Shown here: in pieces, positions 16,413 through 24,405 of the stretch
How positions within the stretch are numbered: the stretch's first letter is position 1
Layout: every line of letters begins with the position of its first letter
NCBI RefSeq assembly: GCF_004001045.1
Contig: NZ_BIMK01000002.1
Location: 1-64,000, forward strand
Direction of reading: 5' to 3'
From: Paenibacillus chibensis
GTDB taxonomy: Bacteria; Bacillota; Bacilli; Paenibacillales; Paenibacillaceae
DNA length: 64,000 nucleotides
The notes under the pieces: generated by a model
Seen by the model: only the letters and a program-made list of their open reading frames with translations
Database searches by the model: none
Told to the model about the DNA's origin: nothing
Translations under genes and position numbers: made by a program

Positions 16413-17468
16413 CTACGAGGACGACCGGGCCTGACGGAACAATACACCCACAAGATACAACCCGCCTAAAGACAGCGTGACCACGCCAACGGGAAAAATC
16501 GTCCCGGGTACAATCCGCTGCGCTACCAAGTCAGCCCCCAACATGAGAAAAGCGCCCATCGCCGCTACCGGCGCAAGGCTCTGCGCCGATTTCGTGAACC
16601 TTAGCGCGATCTGCGGAGCCGCCAACGCGACAAAACTGACCGGGCCCATAACGGCCGTTGGCGCGGCGGTCAGCACGACTGCGATCAGGATCAGCACAAG
16701 ACGGGTCCGTTCCGAGCGGATACCATGGGCTTTAGCCGCATCCTCGCCCAATTCCATCGCTCGCAGAGGCCTGGCCATCACTGCGGCAATCAGCAGGAGA
16801 ACGACGACGGCCACCATGGCTGGAATCGACTGAGCCCAACTAATGCCATTCAACGAGCCTACTCCCCAAGCCGCAGCGGTTAATGCAACTTCTGCTTTGC
16901 TTCGCAGCAGCAGCACTGAATTGACGCTGCTGAGGATCGTTGAAGTTGCGACCCCGACGATGATAAGCCGGAAACCCTGCGTGCCTTTGCGGAATGCCAG
17001 GAGATAGATCAGGACGGCTGTTGCCAGTCCTCCGATCAGTGCCCCCGCCGCAATACCGATAAACGACGTCGACCCGGCAATCAGCATGGCAATCAGTGCG
17101 CCTGTGTACGAACCCGAGGTGAAGCCGATAATATCAGGCGAGCCTAATGGATTCCGGGTCAGCGATTGAAAAATCGAACCGCTGACCGCCAAGCCTGCGC
17201 CGAAAATCATTGCCGCCAGGACGCGCGGCAGCCTCCATTCCACGACGATTGTTCGGGTCATCTTGGCCGCATCGCCGCTTAAAGCGGCAAACACCTCATG
17301 CACGCTTAGTCGCAGTGTTCCGATCATTAAACCGAAGCAAGCGATCACAAGGGTCGCTCCCAGGAGAACGGCTGTCACCACAAGGCTTCTGGCATCGATG
17401 CGCAGCTTTATAAGTCCCTTAAGCCGTATGTAACGCCTGCCGAAATTAATGGGAGGCATAGCAATCAC
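16413..17468 (-). CDS. FecCD family iron-siderophore permease (second)
   Basis: 351 residues with about nine or ten helices. Family motifs include RLPRVLAAMIFGAGLAVSG (quoted within limits) with the NPLGSPDIIG loop, and GPVSFVALAAPQIAL before the last helices. It pairs with the upstream permease as a heterodimer. Its N-terminus is 48 bp past the preceding permease stop. Confidence 0.95.
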   Translation of the reverse strand: MIAMPPINFGRRYIRLKGLIKLRIDARSLVVTAVLLGATLVIACFGLMIGTLRLSVHEVFAALSGDAAKMTRTIVVEWRLPRVLAAMIFGAGLAVSGSIFQSLTRNPLGSPDIIGFTSGSYTGALIAMLIAGSTSFIGIAAGALIGGLATAVLIYLLAFRKGTQGFRLIIVGVATSTILSSVNSVLLLRSKAEVALTAAAWGVGSLNGISWAQSIPAMVAVVVLLLIAAVMARPLRAMELGEDAAKAHGIRSERTRLVLILIAVVLTAAPTAVMGPVSFVALAAPQIALRFTKSAQSLAPVAAMGAFLMLGADLVAQRIVPGTIFPVGVVTLSLGGLYLVGVLFRQARSSS

Positions 17469-17516
17469 TCCTTCTTGCTGTCAAACCGCACCCGAATTTC
17501 ATCAATACCCGCCGCC

Positions 17517-18581
17517 TCATAGCTTGCTTGCCGAACGGCGTCGAACAAGAATGATCAGGATAGGCGCACCGACGAAGCCCATAATAATGCCCACCGGGAC
17601 CTCGGTCGGGGAGATTACGACTCTTCCAATGATATCGGCAGCCAGTAACAGTAATGGGGCAACGACCAGTGAATACAGAAAAATCCATGGCTGGCTTGGC
17701 CCAACGAACCAGCGCACGCAGTGGGGCACCATCAATCCGAGAAAGCCAATCGGGCCCGCGATCGCCGTGGCGCTACCCGCCAACAACGTAATCGCGACGA
17801 GACCGATCCCACGAATCAGCAGGACGTTTACCCCAAGTGACGAAGCGCGATCTTCCCCGAATGCGATAGCGTTAAGGGCTGGGGAAATCGCTAACGCTGC
17901 CAGCGTGCCAGCGATGATAAGCGGCAACACCAGCCACACGTCTCCCTCGCTTTTGCGAGCCAAGGAGCCAACAGTCCAGTTCAACATACGCGAGAACGCT
18001 TCGCTGTTCATCAAGGTCATCACCGTTGTGAATCCACTTAACACAGCGCCTAAAGCTACCCCGGCAAGCGTAAGCTGATCGGGTGAAGGCGATTTTTTGC
18101 CGGCGCCTCCCCCGATGACATAGACGATAATCGTGGCGGCTAACGCTCCGGCTAGGGCGAATCCCACGTAACCGGACAGCGAGCCGACTGCAAAAACGCC
18201 GACGCCTATGGCTACAGCAAATGCTGCCCCCGCGCTTACACCAAGAATGCCTGGATCGGCCAATGGATTTCGCGTGACAGCCTGTATGAGCGCTCCAGAT
18301 AGTCCGAAGGCCGGTCCTACGACGAGCGCAAGCAGCGTACGGGGCAGCCGGGAGTCCAGAATAACCCGATGCTCGTAGCTATCCGTATTGGAGAAAAGCG
18401 CCTGCCAAACGGTTTCGACCGAAAGCTGCTTCGCTCCGATCATCAGGCTCAGGCACATCATAACTGCAAGCAGGACAAGAGCGACAATGAAGCCGCTCAG
18501 CCGCTTGGACCGTAGAGAGGTGATCGTCTGCGCTTGACCGCTATTGTTCTTGAGATGATTGGCCGATGTCACCGGCTTCAC
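17517..18581 (-). CDS. FecCD family iron-siderophore permease (first)
   Basis: 354 residues. The motifs RLPRTLLALVVGPAFGLSG, NPLADPGILGV and GPIGFLGLMVPH are diagnostic for iron-chelate permeases. The N-terminal about 30 residues are cytoplasmic and polar. The start overlaps the upstream binding-protein stop by 4 bp (ATGA), which implies coupled translation. Confidence 0.95.
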   Translation of the reverse strand: MKPVTSANHLKNNSGQAQTITSLRSKRLSGFIVALVLLAVMMCLSLMIGAKQLSVETVWQALFSNTDSYEHRVILDSRLPRTLLALVVGPAFGLSGALIQAVTRNPLADPGILGVSAGAAFAVAIGVGVFAVGSLSGYVGFALAGALAATIIVYVIGGGAGKKSPSPDQLTLAGVALGAVLSGFTTVMTLMNSEAFSRMLNWTVGSLARKSEGDVWLVLPLIIAGTLAALAISPALNAIAFGEDRASSLGVNVLLIRGIGLVAITLLAGSATAIAGPIGFLGLMVPHCVRWFVGPSQPWIFLYSLVVAPLLLLAADIIGRVVISPTEVPVGIIMGFVGAPILIILVRRRSASKL

Positions 18582-19600
18582 GCTCCAGGCTGTACGAGTG
18601 CCTTAATTTGCAGCGGCAAATGCTCAATCGTCCACAGCAAGGAAGGAACCGTGCCTGTCGAGAAAGCATTAGCCGTATCTTCATCAAGAACAATCGATCT
18701 GCTGGCAGCGACAGAAGGAATCTTCTGGAATAGCTTGTTGTTGGTTATTTCTTTAGCATCAACCCAGATTGGCATGACGACAGTCACGTCCGCATCCAAC
18801 AGATCCAGCTGTTCGTCCGACACTTTCACATAGAAATTTCCGTCCGCCAGCTTCTCAACCGCATCCTTCGTCTTGAATCCGAGCCGCGTCATGAAATCGA
18901 TACGCGCATCTCCCTTCACGTACGCGCCGAACCCTTCGGAAGAGTAGGCTCCAACAACGATGGTTTTATCGGTGAATTCCGGATGATCTTTGGCTGCTTT
19001 CGCGAAAGCGTCGTCGACTTGCTTCAGCAGCGCTTCGCCTTCTTTTTCTTTGCCCAAAGCTTTCGCTATCATTTCCACTTGCTCATTGGTGCTCGTCAGA
19101 TAATTATCCCCATCGGCGGGAACGCCAACAGTGGTGGCTATTTCCGAAAGCCGTTTGTAACGCGTCTCATCACCCGAAGACTTCACGTCAAGAATAAGGT
19201 CGGGGTGTAGAGCCGCAATTTGTTCGTAATCCAGCTCGGTTGTTCCAAGAATGGTCGGTGATGTTTTGTATGCGTCTTTAAGCCACGGTCCGACTCCATT
19301 CCCTCCAAAAGCCAGCCAATCGCTCGCGCCGACCGGCTGCACGCCAAGGCTAAGCGCCGTCTCGGCATCCCCCCAGCCGAGCGCAACAACCCGCTTAGGC
19401 TGTTCCGTAAGTTTTACTTGGCCGAACTTGGTCTCTATCGTCTCTTTAAACGAATCTGCAGGGGGCGTGGAATTGGAATTTTCAGTCGCTTCCTGGCCGT
19501 TGTCGCTAGTATTGGATGAACACCCGATGAGTCCAGTCATTAATGCTGCTGCCACAGTTACTATGCCAACCCATCTAGGCATTTTAAAACTCTTAATCAT
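18578..19600 (-). CDS. Iron-siderophore substrate-binding lipoprotein
   Basis: 340 residues from the ATG at 19600, with GAGGAG 8 nt upstream. The signal peptide ends in the lipobox LIGC (about residue 27), followed by an Asn/Ser/Glu-rich linker. The helical-backbone-type binding fold is suggested by RVVALGWGDAETALSLGVQP, a long central helix, and VTVVMPIWVDAKE. It resembles FepB/YfiY-type siderophore receptors, but the ligand (catecholate, hydroxamate or citrate) cannot be read from sequence. First gene of the four-gene operon, under a Fur box. Confidence 0.93.
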   Translation of the reverse strand: MIKSFKMPRWVGIVTVAAALMTGLIGCSSNTSDNGQEATENSNSTPPADSFKETIETKFGQVKLTEQPKRVVALGWGDAETALSLGVQPVGASDWLAFGGNGVGPWLKDAYKTSPTILGTTELDYEQIAALHPDLILDVKSSGDETRYKRLSEIATTVGVPADGDNYLTSTNEQVEMIAKALGKEKEGEALLKQVDDAFAKAAKDHPEFTDKTIVVGAYSSEGFGAYVKGDARIDFMTRLGFKTKDAVEKLADGNFYVKVSDEQLDLLDADVTVVMPIWVDAKEITNNKLFQKIPSVAASRSIVLDEDTANAFSTGTVPSLLWTIEHLPLQIKALVQPGA

Positions 19601-19628
19601 GCTAGTCTCCTCTTTCATTTAATGAAAT

Positions 19629-19643
19629 TGATAATCATTATCA
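19629..19643. promoter_or_regulatory. Fur box
   Basis: TGATAAT-C-ATTATCA, a perfect 7-1-7 inverted repeat equal to the Bacillus Fur consensus, 28 bp upstream of the binding-protein start. It predicts iron repression of the whole operon. Confidence 0.93.
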
Positions 19644-19858
19644 GAATAATGATATTAAATGATCTCTTTTATGTCAAGCTTTAACGACGGCCTTGGGGTC
19701 CTTCAAGCCTCTCATTTTTAACATCTGTATCCTATCTCTTAAGCCAATACATTCCGTAGTCCAATCTTCCGTAAAACCGACGGATCCGTGTGAGCAAGTA
19801 ACGGAACAATGTAAATAATCATTTTCTCACGAAAAATAAAAAACATTCAATCGAACAA
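19644..19858. other. Intergenic stretch without visible gene
   Basis: About 215 bp between the Fur box and the tRNA-Leu terminator (315 bp between genes in all). I see no ORF with a ribosome site and no convincing RNA structure. The operon's -35/-10 must lie near 19643-19680 on the minus strand, but I cannot assign it. Confidence 0.4.
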
Positions 19859-19859
19859 C

Positions 19860-19902
19860 AAAAAAGGCTCCTGCTCTGCTAGTACATGCAGATCAGAAGC
19901 CT
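19860..19902 (-). terminator. Terminator of the first tRNA-Leu
   Basis: Stem AGGCT-CTG-TCTGC with its complement (two mismatches) and a loop around ATGTACT, followed by a T run on the minus strand, 13 bp past the tRNA. Confidence 0.8.
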
Positions 19903-19915
19903 GTTATTGATGAAG

Positions 19916-20003
<88 letters not shown>

Positions 20004-20053
20004 ATATGTATCAACGTCGTTCGCATGTAAACTCTTTCGCGGCGACAAGATAG

Positions 20054-20083
20054 ATCTTATCATGACAAGCTAGTTAGCGTCAA
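20054..20083 (-). promoter_or_regulatory. Promoter of tRNA-Leu copy 1
   Basis: Minus-strand TTGACG (20083-20078), 18-bp spacer, TAAGAT (20059-20054), 50 bp before the mature tRNA 5' end. The same boxes and spacing recur before copy 2. Confidence 0.8.
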
Positions 20084-20160
20084 GCATTTTTTCATTCAAC
20101 CGATTTATCGTCACTTCGCCCGAACCTTCAGGCATATCATGAAGATGAAGTAAGGAACTA

Positions 20161-20211
20161 TTGACCGAAATAAAATATGATGTCTATAATATATTATGTT
20201 CATCATATTTT
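20161..20211 (+). promoter_or_regulatory. Promoter with large inverted repeat before the lipoamide dehydrogenase gene
   Basis: TTGACC (20161-20166), 18-bp spacer, TATAAT (20185-20190). A perfect 11-bp inverted repeat AAAATATGATG (20172-20182) / CATCATATTTT (20201-20211) brackets the -10 box, spacing 18. It could be a regulator site or an mRNA 5' hairpin just before the ribosome site. Confidence 0.7.
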
Positions 20212-20222
20212 AACGGAGGTGT

Positions 20223-21611
20223 ATGGAGTTGACCCAACTTACTCAAACAGAAACCATTGTCATTGGCTCCGGCCCTGGAGGATATGCAGCCGCAGTCCGG
20301 TCTGCACAGCTTGGCATGAAAACGATCCTTGTCGAACGCGGCCCGATCGGCGGCGTATGCACGAATGTGGGCTGCATCCCGTCCAAAGCGCTTATCGGGG
20401 AAGCCAACCGCTACCATCTGCATAAATCATGGAGCAGCCTCCTTCCCTCGGATTCTTTTGCCGAAGCCCAGGCTTTCAAACAAGCGGTCGTAACCAAGCA
20501 GGCCGGAGGCGTTCATTTCCTGTTGAAGAATGCCGGAGTGACGATTTTGGAGGGTGAAGCAAGCTTTATTGACGAGCACACGGTTGCCGTGAAACAAGCG
20601 GAACGCGAACAAAAGGTTTTTTTCAAGCACGCGATATTAGCTACCGGTTCCCGCCCGATTGAGCTGCAGGCTTTACCGTTCGGCGGACGTATTTTGTCTT
20701 CTACGGATGCCCTCTCGCTTTCCCAGATTCCGGCCAGCATGGTCGTAATCGGGGGCGGTTACATTGGCGCCGAGCTTGGACAGATGTATGCCCGATTCGG
20801 AACCAAAGTTACCATTGTAGAAGGGGGACGGCAGTCACTGCCCGGATTCGAAGCGGACCTCGTCGCGCCTGTCGTCAAGCAGATGGAGGCCGACGGAATA
20901 ACCCTCATTACCGAAGCGACGGTGGTCGAGGCTGAACAGGATGCGGATGGGCTCACCTTACATTATATGAAGAATGAAGTGCGGCACTCGATTAGCGCGG
21001 CATATGCGCTAGTGACCGTCGGAAGAACACCGAATACGGACGGCAGCTTGGGGCTTGAGCGCGCCGGATTGCGCGCAGCGGGCAGAGGTTTGCTTGAAAC
21101 CGACGAGCAATGCAGAACGGCCATTTCGCATATCTATGCCATTGGCGATATTACCAAAGGACCGGCTCTTGCCCATAAGGCTTCTTACGAAGCCAAGGTA
21201 GCGGCTGAAGCCATTGCGGGTATGCCTTCGGTTATTGATTACAAAGCAATTCCGCTTGTCGTTTTTTCCGAGCCGGAGCTCGCCAGCGTCGGGCTAAGCG
21301 AAACCGAGTGCAAAGCGAAAGGAATCCCGGTTGTTGTCGGGAAGTCTTCATTCTCGATTAACGGCAGGGCACTTGCCATGAAGGCGGCCGAAGGGTTCGT
21401 CAAAGTGATCGCCAATCCGGTTTCGGGTCTTGTCATCGGCGCGCAAATCGTTGGAGCAGAGGCGTCAACCCTCATATCGGAGCTTGCACTGGCGATTGAA
21501 ATGGGCGCAACCGCCGAGGATTTGGCGATGACCATCCATCCCCATCCCACCTTGGGAGAAGTGACCATGGAAGCGGCGGCCAACGCCGTCAGAAAAATGG
21601 CTTCCCTGTGA
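20223..21611 (+). CDS. lpdA: Dihydrolipoyl dehydrogenase (E3)
   Basis: 462 residues. The FAD-binding motif GSGPGGYAAAVRSAQLG and redox-active disulfide GGVCTNVGCIPSKA are near the N-terminus; an NAD-binding GGGYIGAELGQMYARFG is central; the C-terminal His-x4-Glu (HPTLGE) is the catalytic base pair. It reoxidises dihydrolipoamide with NAD. GGAGG lies only 3 nt before the ATG at 20223; TTG at 20229 (spacing 9) may be the true start. No E1/E2 genes are nearby, so this is a second, orphan E3 or a paralogue with another partner. Confidence 0.93.
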   Translation: MELTQLTQTETIVIGSGPGGYAAAVRSAQLGMKTILVERGPIGGVCTNVGCIPSKALIGEANRYHLHKSWSSLLPSDSFAEAQAFKQAVVTKQAGGVHFLLKNAGVTILEGEASFIDEHTVAVKQAEREQKVFFKHAILATGSRPIELQALPFGGRILSSTDALSLSQIPASMVVIGGGYIGAELGQMYARFGTKVTIVEGGRQSLPGFEADLVAPVVKQMEADGITLITEATVVEAEQDADGLTLHYMKNEVRHSISAAYALVTVGRTPNTDGSLGLERAGLRAAGRGLLETDEQCRTAISHIYAIGDITKGPALAHKASYEAKVAAEAIAGMPSVIDYKAIPLVVFSEPELASVGLSETECKAKGIPVVVGKSSFSINGRALAMKAAEGFVKVIANPVSGLVIGAQIVGAEASTLISELALAIEMGATAEDLAMTIHPHPTLGEVTMEAAANAVRKMASL

Positions 21612-21619
21612 ATCAGCAC

Positions 21620-21666
21620 AAATCCCCTCAAGCAGCGCGACGACATGCGCTGTTAGAGGGGATTTT
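21620..21666. terminator. Bidirectional terminator between lpdA and the MFS gene
   Basis: Stem AAATCCCCTC/GAGGGGATTT with an inner AGCAGCGC/GCGCTGTT hairpin; T tracts on both strands. It serves the convergent genes on each side. Confidence 0.88.
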
Positions 21667-21686
21667 GTCAATATTCATTGAAATAT

Positions 21687-22856
21687 CTATTCCATTTCTA
21701 CAGAACCAGCTTGAATTTCAGGTTTATGGCTGGTGATTAGCAGCTGTACTGCGATCATGACCGCAATTACGGCAAGCATAGCGAAAAGCGCCACCGTGAA
21801 GCTGCCGCTGTAATCAAAAATGGCTCCAATAAGCAGCGGCCCCATTGCACCTATAATGTACCCGCCGCACTGAGACATGGCCGACCATGACCCGGCTTCC
21901 TCCGATGTCTTCGTCTCGACGATAGGCAGCATAAGTGCCAGCGGAAACAACCCTCCTGCCCCGATTCCCAAACAAATGACAGCCGGCAGCATCGGCAGAT
22001 GGAATAACAATATCACGATTCCGATCAGCTCGGACACGCTGCAAAAGACAAGGAAAAATCTTCGTTTCCCGAACCTGGATACCAAACCGGGAATCAGCAA
22101 GGAAACGGGAATTTGAATGATGGTAAAGATGGTAAGGAACATAGCCGAGCTTGCCGAGCTGTAGCCGAAGCTATGCGCAATCGGTGAAATCCATGCCGTA
22201 AGCGAATAAAACATGCATGCCATCAGCCCGAAAAATAACGTCAACAATATGGCCCTCGGATTGCGGATGGGAAGCCTGGAACGTACCGAGCCTTCCTTGT
22301 TTGCTCTGTTCCGTAGAAATACCGACCAAACGATAAGACCAAGCACCCCCAAAATGGCCCAGCATGACAGGGTCATGGTTAAGCTTTGGTTGCTTCGATT
22401 ATATATCGGTATCGACAATGCCGAAGCCATGGCTGCACCGAAGGTCATCGAGGCCGAATAAATGCTTACGATGCCGGGCTTTGTCGGGAAATACTTTTTG
22501 ATGAATCCGGACAGCAGCGGTCCAGCCAGGCTGATGCCGATCCCGCCTATCAAGGCGCTTATGACCAGTATCGTCACGGAGTCCGCGCTCCCCCGCAAAG
22601 CGGTAGCCCCCGTAATGAGCAGCAAGGCGGTAAAAATGCTGCGCTCAAGCCCCAGTCGATCACGCAGCGCCGTTGCCGAGGGAGCAAAAAGCCCCATGCA
22701 TAATACCGGAAACGTAGTCAGCAGGCTGGCCGTCAACCCGCTCATTCCCAGCTCGCTTTGCATCGTACCAAGCAAAGGAGCAACAGATGTAATGATCGGT
22801 CTCAGATTCAAAGCCGCCATAAATATAGCCAATAATAAATAAAACTTTTTCATCAT
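21687..22856 (-). CDS. CynX/NimT family MFS transporter
   Basis: 389 residues, 12 helices. The N-terminus LNLRPIITSVAPLLGTMQSE is characteristic of the CynX/NimT (cyanate / 2-nitroimidazole) subfamily, and the loop ATALRDRLGLERSI corresponds to MFS motif A. AGGGGAGG lies 4 nt before ATGATG. It is divergent from a LysR gene, the usual CynX-type arrangement. Substrate unknown; no cyanase gene is present. Confidence 0.88.
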   Translation of the reverse strand: MMKKFYLLLAIFMAALNLRPIITSVAPLLGTMQSELGMSGLTASLLTTFPVLCMGLFAPSATALRDRLGLERSIFTALLLITGATALRGSADSVTILVISALIGGIGISLAGPLLSGFIKKYFPTKPGIVSIYSASMTFGAAMASALSIPIYNRSNQSLTMTLSCWAILGVLGLIVWSVFLRNRANKEGSVRSRLPIRNPRAILLTLFFGLMACMFYSLTAWISPIAHSFGYSSASSAMFLTIFTIIQIPVSLLIPGLVSRFGKRRFFLVFCSVSELIGIVILLFHLPMLPAVICLGIGAGGLFPLALMLPIVETKTSEEAGSWSAMSQCGGYIIGAMGPLLIGAIFDYSGSFTVALFAMLAVIAVMIAVQLLITSHKPEIQAGSVEME

Positions 22857-22942
22857 GGTGCCTCCCCTGTTTGTTATTTGCGTAACGCATATTCAGTATA
22901 TTCACCCGGACATCATTGATCAATCCTATAATTTATATTATT

Positions 22943-22963
22943 ATGATAGTAAAAAACTATCAT
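22943..22963. promoter_or_regulatory. LysR-type operator between MFS and LysR genes
   Basis: Perfect inverted repeat ATGATAGT-AAAAA-ACTATCAT in the 124-bp divergent region, matching the LysR T-N11-A form (ATAGT-N5-ACTAT). It ends 17 bp before the LysR start. Confidence 0.75.
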
Positions 22964-22980
22964 TAATTAAGGGGTTCTTC

Positions 22981-23874
22981 ATGGACACTCGGAATATTCA
23001 ATACTTTATGGCCGTCTACAAGCATCTCCACTTTACGAAAGCTGCCGAGGAGCTTGGAATCTCGCAGCCTACATTAAGCCAGCAGATCCGTCTCCTCGAA
23101 GCGGACTTTGGCACGCCGCTCTTTGACCGAATCGGTAAAAAAGTCGTCGCAACGGAGGCCGGTAACCTTTTATGGCGGTTCGGAGAGAAAATGCTTCAAA
23201 CGGAGCTGGACGCCAAAACTGCCATTCAGGAGCTTCAGTCCGGGAATTCAGGGACGGTTCGGCTGGCGGTCCTCCCTTCGGATTTGGATTTTCACCTTGT
23301 TCCGCTGTTCGTCGAGTTCAATACGAAATATCCGGGCATCAAGCTTCAAGCCTTCTCTTCGATACAAATTCAAGAAGAAGTGCTTAACCATCGTGTCGAT
23401 ATCGGCATCGGCTTGGTGGGTCCGCCCGATAAGCGATTAATACAAATTCCGCTTGGATCGGAACCGTATTATCTGTTCGTAAATTCAGCAAGCGAGCTTG
23501 CGACGAGGAAAGAGATTACGCTCCAGGAAGTGATGGATCATGCATTGGTGATGTATCCGAAAGGCTTTTTGGGGCGCGATCTGGTCGAGGAGGTTTGCAT
23601 CAAGCAAGGATTCGAACTAACGACGGTCATGGAGACCGCTACGGCAGCTTCGCTGCTGCAGCTGGTTTCTGCCGGGGTGGGAGTCACCATACAGCCTAAA
23701 GGATTGCTTAGAAATTATCCGGAACGGACGGACATCACGGCCATACCAATCACCGATGGGACGCCTGTGCGTCACCTGGAACTGGTGTACCTTGCAGATC
23801 GCTTTATCAGCAGCTCACACCAACAATTAACGAACGGCCTGATCGGCTTTTACAATGAGAGAAACGGCTCTTAG
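22981..23874 (+). CDS. LysR family transcriptional regulator (CynR-like)
   Basis: 297 residues from MDTRNIQYFMAVYKHLHF; AAGGGG lies 7 nt upstream and the longer frame to 22855 has no support. HTH at about 18-37 (AAEELGISQPTLSQQIRLLE) and an effector domain at about 92-290. It probably regulates the divergent CynX-like carrier through the palindrome between them. Confidence 0.9.
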   Translation: MDTRNIQYFMAVYKHLHFTKAAEELGISQPTLSQQIRLLEADFGTPLFDRIGKKVVATEAGNLLWRFGEKMLQTELDAKTAIQELQSGNSGTVRLAVLPSDLDFHLVPLFVEFNTKYPGIKLQAFSSIQIQEEVLNHRVDIGIGLVGPPDKRLIQIPLGSEPYYLFVNSASELATRKEITLQEVMDHALVMYPKGFLGRDLVEEVCIKQGFELTTVMETATAASLLQLVSAGVGVTIQPKGLLRNYPERTDITAIPITDGTPVRHLELVYLADRFISSSHQQLTNGLIGFYNERNGS

Positions 23875-24023
23875 AAGTCATGAAGATGATTTTCACGTAC
23901 AATAAGCTCTTGAACCTTCCTGAAGAAGAATTCGAGAGCTTAGGGACTATGATTAAGATAATCATGGCTTACCGTTTTTATCGTTTACAATGTGATCGAA
24001 CAAGGTATATATCTAACGAAAAA

Positions 24024-24060
24024 AACGCGAAGAATCCTTTTAGGGACACTTCGCGTTATT
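24024..24060 (+). terminator. Terminator downstream of the LysR gene
   Basis: Stem AACGCGAAG/CTTCGCGTT, 16-nt loop, A run before and TATT after. It ends about 150 bp past the LysR stop. Confidence 0.75.
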
Positions 24061-24071
24061 CCATGCATAAC

Positions 24072-24109
24072 AAAAAACTCTTGAATCGTCATAAAGACAA
24101 ATCCAAGAG
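24072..24109 (-). terminator. Terminator of the second tRNA-Leu
   Basis: On the minus strand CTCTTG...CAAGAG followed by six T, 14 bp past the tRNA. Confidence 0.8.
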
Positions 24110-24122
24110 CTTCTTGATCGGA

Positions 24123-24207
<85 letters not shown>

Positions 24208-24254
24208 ATATTGGCCATCGTCGCATTTCAAACTCTTTAGCGGCGACAAAATAG

Positions 24255-24284
24255 ATCTTACCATGACAAGGCAGTTAGCGTCAA
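24255..24284 (-). promoter_or_regulatory. Promoter of tRNA-Leu copy 2
   Basis: TTGACG (24284-24279), 18-bp spacer, TAAGAT (24260-24255), as before copy 1. Confidence 0.8.
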
Positions 24285-24320
24285 GCATTTTTCAGATTTT
24301 TTTTATTTCATGACATTCTG

Positions 24321-24360
24321 AAAAAAAAGAACGGCGGAGGAAGCCGTGAAATCCGCTGTT
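24321..24360 (-). terminator. Terminator of the alpha-glucoside operon
   Basis: Stem AACAGCGGA/TCCGCCGTT (one mismatch) followed by CTTTTTTTT on the minus strand, 45 bp past the GH65 stop. Confidence 0.85.
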
Positions 24361-24405
24361 ATACGGTACTCCACGAGCTCTCCGACCTTTTCACTGAACC
24401 CGGAT

